In this document: positions 30,670 to 34,026 of the stretch, piece after piece | Position numbering within the stretch: the first letter of the stretch is position 1 | How the letters are laid out: each line of letters begins with the position of its first letter | DNA from: Duncaniella sp. | GTDB taxonomy: Bacteria; Bacteroidota; Bacteroidia; Bacteroidales; Muribaculaceae | Assembly (NCBI GenBank): GCA_029061025.1 | Contig: JAIDSW010000358.1 | Location: 1 to 34,026 of the forward strand | DNA length: 34,026 bases | Direction of reading: 5' to 3' | The notes under the pieces: model-generated | Told to the model about the DNA's origin: nothing | What the model saw: the letters and a program-made list of their open reading frames with translations, nothing else | The model's database searches: none | Program-made: the position numbers and the translations under genes

Positions 30670-30709
30670 CACCACAAAAACAAATATTTCACAACAGTCA
30701 AAAAAATAT

Positions 30710-31090
30710 ATGGCAGTAAGAATCGTGGGAGTTGACCTCCCCCAAAACAAAAGAGGTGAAATCGCCTTAACCTATATTTTTGGCATCGGACGCAGCGCTG
30801 CGACTTCTATCCTTAACAAAGCAGGCGTCGACGTCAACATCAAGGTAAAAGACTGGACCGACGATCAGGCCGCAGCAGTGCGTGAAGTAATCGGTTCCGA
30901 CTACAAAGTAGAAGGTGATCTCCGCAGCGAAATCCAGCTCAACATCAAGCGACTCATGGATATCGGTTGCTACCGCGGTATCCGTCACCGTAACGGTCTC
31001 CCCGTGCGCGGTCAGTCGACCAAAAACAACGCCCGCACCCGCAAAGGCCGCAAGAAAACAGTCGCCAACAAAAAGAAAGCTACTAAATAA
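30710..31090 (+). CDS. rpsM: Ribosomal protein uS13
   Basis: [38 protein letters not shown]. Confidence 0.98.
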   Translation: MAVRIVGVDLPQNKRGEIALTYIFGIGRSAATSILNKAGVDVNIKVKDWTDDQAAAVREVIGSDYKVEGDLRSEIQLNIKRLMDIGCYRGIRHRNGLPVRGQSTKNNARTRKGRKKTVANKKKATK

Positions 31091-31099
31091 TAAATCACT

Positions 31100-31489
31100 A
31101 TGGCAAAAAAAACAGTCGCTACCAAGAAGAGAAATGTCAAGGTTGACGCAGCCGGTCAGCTTCACGTACACTCCTCTTTCAATAACATCATTGTCTGCTT
31201 AGCCAACTCTGAAGGTCAGGTAATCTCCTGGTCCAGCGCAGGTAAAATGGGCTTCCGCGGCTCTAAGAAAAATACCCCCTATGCCGCTCAGATGGCAGCT
31301 CAGGATTGCGCAAAAGTTGCCTACGACCTCGGTCTCCGCAAGGTTAAGGCATATGTAAAAGGTCCCGGCAACGGCCGCGAGTCAGCTATCCGTACAGTCC
31401 ATGGCGCAGGTATCGAAGTGACCGAGATCATCGACGTTACTCCGCTGCCCCACAACGGATGCCGTCCTCCCAAGCGTCGTCGCGTCTGA
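31100..31489 (+). CDS. rpsK: Ribosomal protein uS11
   Basis: [36 protein letters not shown]. Confidence 0.98.
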   Translation: MAKKTVATKKRNVKVDAAGQLHVHSSFNNIIVCLANSEGQVISWSSAGKMGFRGSKKNTPYAAQMAAQDCAKVAYDLGLRKVKAYVKGPGNGRESAIRTVHGAGIEVTEIIDVTPLPHNGCRPPKRRRV

Positions 31490-31549
31490 TCCCTCAGTTT
31501 TGCAGGCAATATCACAATTTTCTCCTATAAAAAACTAATCATTCCGGGC

Positions 31550-31703
31550 GTCGTCAGACATCAGCAGAGCCTTATACTTCATGTCAACCCGTAAGCCCCA
31601 AAGATTATAAAGAGGAAAGCCACCGCCCCGATACCGGCCGCAATATCATTCACCTCAATGCGGCGACGCAATCCCCGGGCGCACCGGCAATCCGACTGAC
31701 GAC
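31550..31703 (+). promoter_or_regulatory. Candidate structured leader upstream of rpsD
   Basis: 240-bp rpsK-rpsD spacer; GTCGTCAG (31550-31557) pairs with CTGACGAC (31696-31703). Confidence 0.4.
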
Positions 31704-31729
31704 ACCACCAATATTTAACAATAACTCAA

Positions 31730-32335
31730 ATGGCAAGATACACAGGTCCCAGAACCAAAATCGCCCGTAAATTCGGCGAACCTATCTTCGGTGATGATAA
31801 AACCCTCGCCAAGAAAAACTATCCCCCGGGACAGCACGGACTCAACAAGCGTCGTAAGACCTCAGAATACGGCGTACAGCTCCGCGAAAAGCAGAAAGCT
31901 AAATATACCTACGGCGTACTCGAAAAGCAGTTCCGTAACCTCTTCGAGAAAGCCGCACGCACCAAAGGCATTACCGGTGAGGTGCTCCTCCAGCTCCTTG
32001 AAGCCCGCCTTGACAACGTAGTATACCGTCTCGGCATCGCACCCACCCGTGCAGCAGCCCGTCAGCTCGTCCTTCACCGCCACATCACCGTCAACGGTAA
32101 GGTGGTCAACGTAGCTTCATATCACGTACAGCCCGGCGACGTAGTAGCCGTCCGCGAAAAATCCAAGTCACTCGAAGTGATCGCCGACGCACTTGCCGGA
32201 TTCAACCACTCCAAATATCCCTGGCTCCAGTGGGACGAAACCGTAAAGGGTGGAACACTCCTTCACGTTCCCGCCCGCGAAGACATCCCCGAGAATATCA
32301 AGGAGCAGCTGATTGTCGAGCTGTACTCTAAATAA
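31730..32335 (+). CDS. rpsD: Ribosomal protein uS4
   Basis: [34 protein letters not shown]. Confidence 0.98.
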   Translation: MARYTGPRTKIARKFGEPIFGDDKTLAKKNYPPGQHGLNKRRKTSEYGVQLREKQKAKYTYGVLEKQFRNLFEKAARTKGITGEVLLQLLEARLDNVVYRLGIAPTRAAARQLVLHRHITVNGKVVNVASYHVQPGDVVAVREKSKSLEVIADALAGFNHSKYPWLQWDETVKGGTLLHVPAREDIPENIKEQLIVELYSK

Positions 32336-32357
32336 TAAATAAAAAATAATCAGATCC

Positions 32358-33350
32358 ATGGCTATATTAGCATTCCAGAAACCCGACAAAGTCCTCATGT
32401 TGGAGGCCGATGACCGCTTCGGTAAATTTGAGTTCAAGCCATTGGAGCCCGGTTATGGTATAACCATTGGCAACGCTCTGCGTCGCATCCTCCTCTCTTC
32501 GCTCGAAGGTTATGCTATCTCAAGCATCCGTATCGACGGCGTCCGTCACGAATTCGATACCATTCCGGGTGTTAAGGAAGATGTCACCAACATCATCCTT
32601 AACCTCAAGAAAGTCAACCTCAAGCAGATTGTGGAAGACACCGACAGCGAAAAGGCTACCATCACTGTCTCGGGCTTGGAAGAGTTCAAAGCCGGTGACA
32701 TTGGCAAGGCCCTTACAGGATTTGAAGTCCTGAACCCTGACCTGGTCATCTGTCATTTGGATCCCGGTGCTTCTTTTACCATCGACCTCACCATCAACAA
32801 AGGTCGCGGCTGGGTACCCGCCGATGAGAACCGCACTCCCAATGATCCCATCGACCTCATTGCGATCGACTCCATCTACACCCCCATCCAGAACGTAAAA
32901 TACACCGTTGAAAACTTCCGCGTCGACCAGAAAACCGACTACGACAAGCTCACCCTCGAGATTACAACCGACGGCTCTATCGACCCCAAGGACGCCCTCA
33001 AAGAAGCAGCCAAGATACTCATATATCACTTCATGCTCTTCTCCGACGAGAAGATTACCCTCGAAACCGATGAATCAAACGGCGAAGAGGAATTTGATGA
33101 AGAAGTGCTCCACATGCGACAGCTCCTCAAGTCGAAACTCGTCGATATGGACCTCTCGGTGCGCGCCCTCAACTGCCTCAAGTCAGCTGAAGTAGAGACA
33201 CTCGGTGAACTCGTCGTATTCAACAAAACCGACCTGCTCAAATTCCGTAACTTCGGTAAGAAGTCTCTCACCGAACTCGACGACCTCCTCGAAAGCCTCA
33301 ACCTTTCGTTCGGTATGGATATTTCAAAATACAAATTAGATAAAGATTAA
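32358..33350 (+). CDS. rpoA: RNA polymerase alpha subunit
   Basis: 330 aa; [28 protein letters not shown]; alpha-[15 protein letters not shown]-like ([12 protein letters not shown]). Confidence 0.98.
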   Translation: MAILAFQKPDKVLMLEADDRFGKFEFKPLEPGYGITIGNALRRILLSSLEGYAISSIRIDGVRHEFDTIPGVKEDVTNIILNLKKVNLKQIVEDTDSEKATITVSGLEEFKAGDIGKALTGFEVLNPDLVICHLDPGASFTIDLTINKGRGWVPADENRTPNDPIDLIAIDSIYTPIQNVKYTVENFRVDQKTDYDKLTLEITTDGSIDPKDALKEAAKILIYHFMLFSDEKITLETDESNGEEEFDEEVLHMRQLLKSKLVDMDLSVRALNCLKSAEVETLGELVVFNKTDLLKFRNFGKKSLTELDDLLESLNLSFGMDISKYKLDKD

Positions 33351-33358
33351 TTACCCCG

Positions 33359-33844
33359 ATGAGACACAATAAAAAATTCAATCACCTCAGCCGAAAAAAG
33401 GCTCATCGCGACGCGCTTCTGGCCAACATGACCATCGCGCTCATCATGCGCAAGCGCATCTTCACCACTCTGGCTAAGGCAAAAGCACTCCGCGTTTACG
33501 CCGAGCCCCTCATCAACCGAGCTAAGGAAGACACCATGCTCAACCGCCGCACCGTCTTCTCTTACCTCCAGAACAAGGAAGCCGTAAACGAGCTCTTCCG
33601 CGAAATCGCCCAGAAAATCGCTAACCGCAACGGCGGATACACCCGTATCCTCAAGACCGGCAACCGTCTCGGCGACAACGCCAAGATGTGCTTCATCGAG
33701 TTAGTTGACTACAACGAAAACATGCTCAACGACAAGGCACCCAAGAAGGCCAAGACCACTCGCCGCAGCCGTCGTTCTTCAAAGCCCGCAGCCGAGGCTC
33801 CCGCAGCTGAAGCTCCAGCTACAGAAGCACCCGCAGCAGAATAA
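33359..33844 (+). CDS. rplQ: Ribosomal protein bL17 with Ala/Glu-rich C-terminal tail
   Basis: [24 protein letters not shown]; tail [19 protein letters not shown]. Confidence 0.97.
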   Translation: MRHNKKFNHLSRKKAHRDALLANMTIALIMRKRIFTTLAKAKALRVYAEPLINRAKEDTMLNRRTVFSYLQNKEAVNELFREIAQKIANRNGGYTRILKTGNRLGDNAKMCFIELVDYNENMLNDKAPKKAKTTRRSRRSSKPAAEAPAAEAPATEAPAAE

Positions 33845-33865
33845 TTTCGTTATTCTCCATAATCC

Positions 33866-33910
33866 ACGGGAGGATGTGCCGAACAGACACATCCTCCCGT
33901 CGGTTTTTTC
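33866..33910 (+). terminator. Intrinsic terminator ending the ribosomal cluster
   Basis: ACGGGAGGATGTG (33866-33878) / CACATCCTCCCGT (33888-33900), then CGGTTTTTTC. Confidence 0.9.
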
Positions 33911-34026
33911 GCCTTTTCACTGAACCATTCCCGATCCCGCGTGTTATTAAAGTATAGTTACAATATTTGCACTGTGTTTTCAATCTTACTCTTATAAACA
34001 AAAGACGCTACCCACGAAAAGCCGAG

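Noticed and set aside
33740-33844. Ala/Glu/Pro-rich tail on bL17
   Set aside because: Low-complexity bL17 extensions are, as far as I recall, ordinary in Bacteroidota; no further structure seen.

Overview
This is a Bacteroidota (Bacteroidales, probably Muribaculaceae-like) chromosomal window. The taxonomy is inferred from gene content, gene order and TAnnTTTG-type promoters. The left part (about 0.8-14.4 kb) holds: frd/sdhCAB; a hairpin-repeat-rich accessory segment with two paralogous TolB/CsgG-like secreted proteins; a LuxR-type regulator coupled to a hemerythrin/RIC-like protein; a dCMP deaminase - S41 protease - 5-formyl-THF cyclo-ligase run; a tandem META-domain lipoprotein; and an inositol-3-phosphate synthase. 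The right part (15.1-33.9 kb) is a contiguous str-S10-spc-alpha ribosomal protein cluster, rpsL to rplQ, including fusA, secY, map, infA and rpoA. It ends in a strong intrinsic terminator. I corrected the starts of rplF and infA and added rpmD and rpmJ, which are missing from the ORF track. The most interesting signals are: (i) a C-terminal tail on FrdC/SdhC with 14 cysteines; (ii) a ~360-390 bp direct duplication (hairpin block plus the 3' end of the LuxR gene) flanking the CsgG-like gene pair, which leaves an orphan 61-aa HTH ORF; (iii) nested GTAG-headed REP-like hairpins; (iv) a RIC/hemerythrin-like protein that appears to have lost its metal ligands; and (v) several long, structured spacers inside the otherwise compact ribosomal cluster (rpsL-rpsG, rpsN-rpsH, rpmJ-rpsM, rpsK-rpsD) that are candidates for regulatory RNA. 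No searches or folding programs were run.
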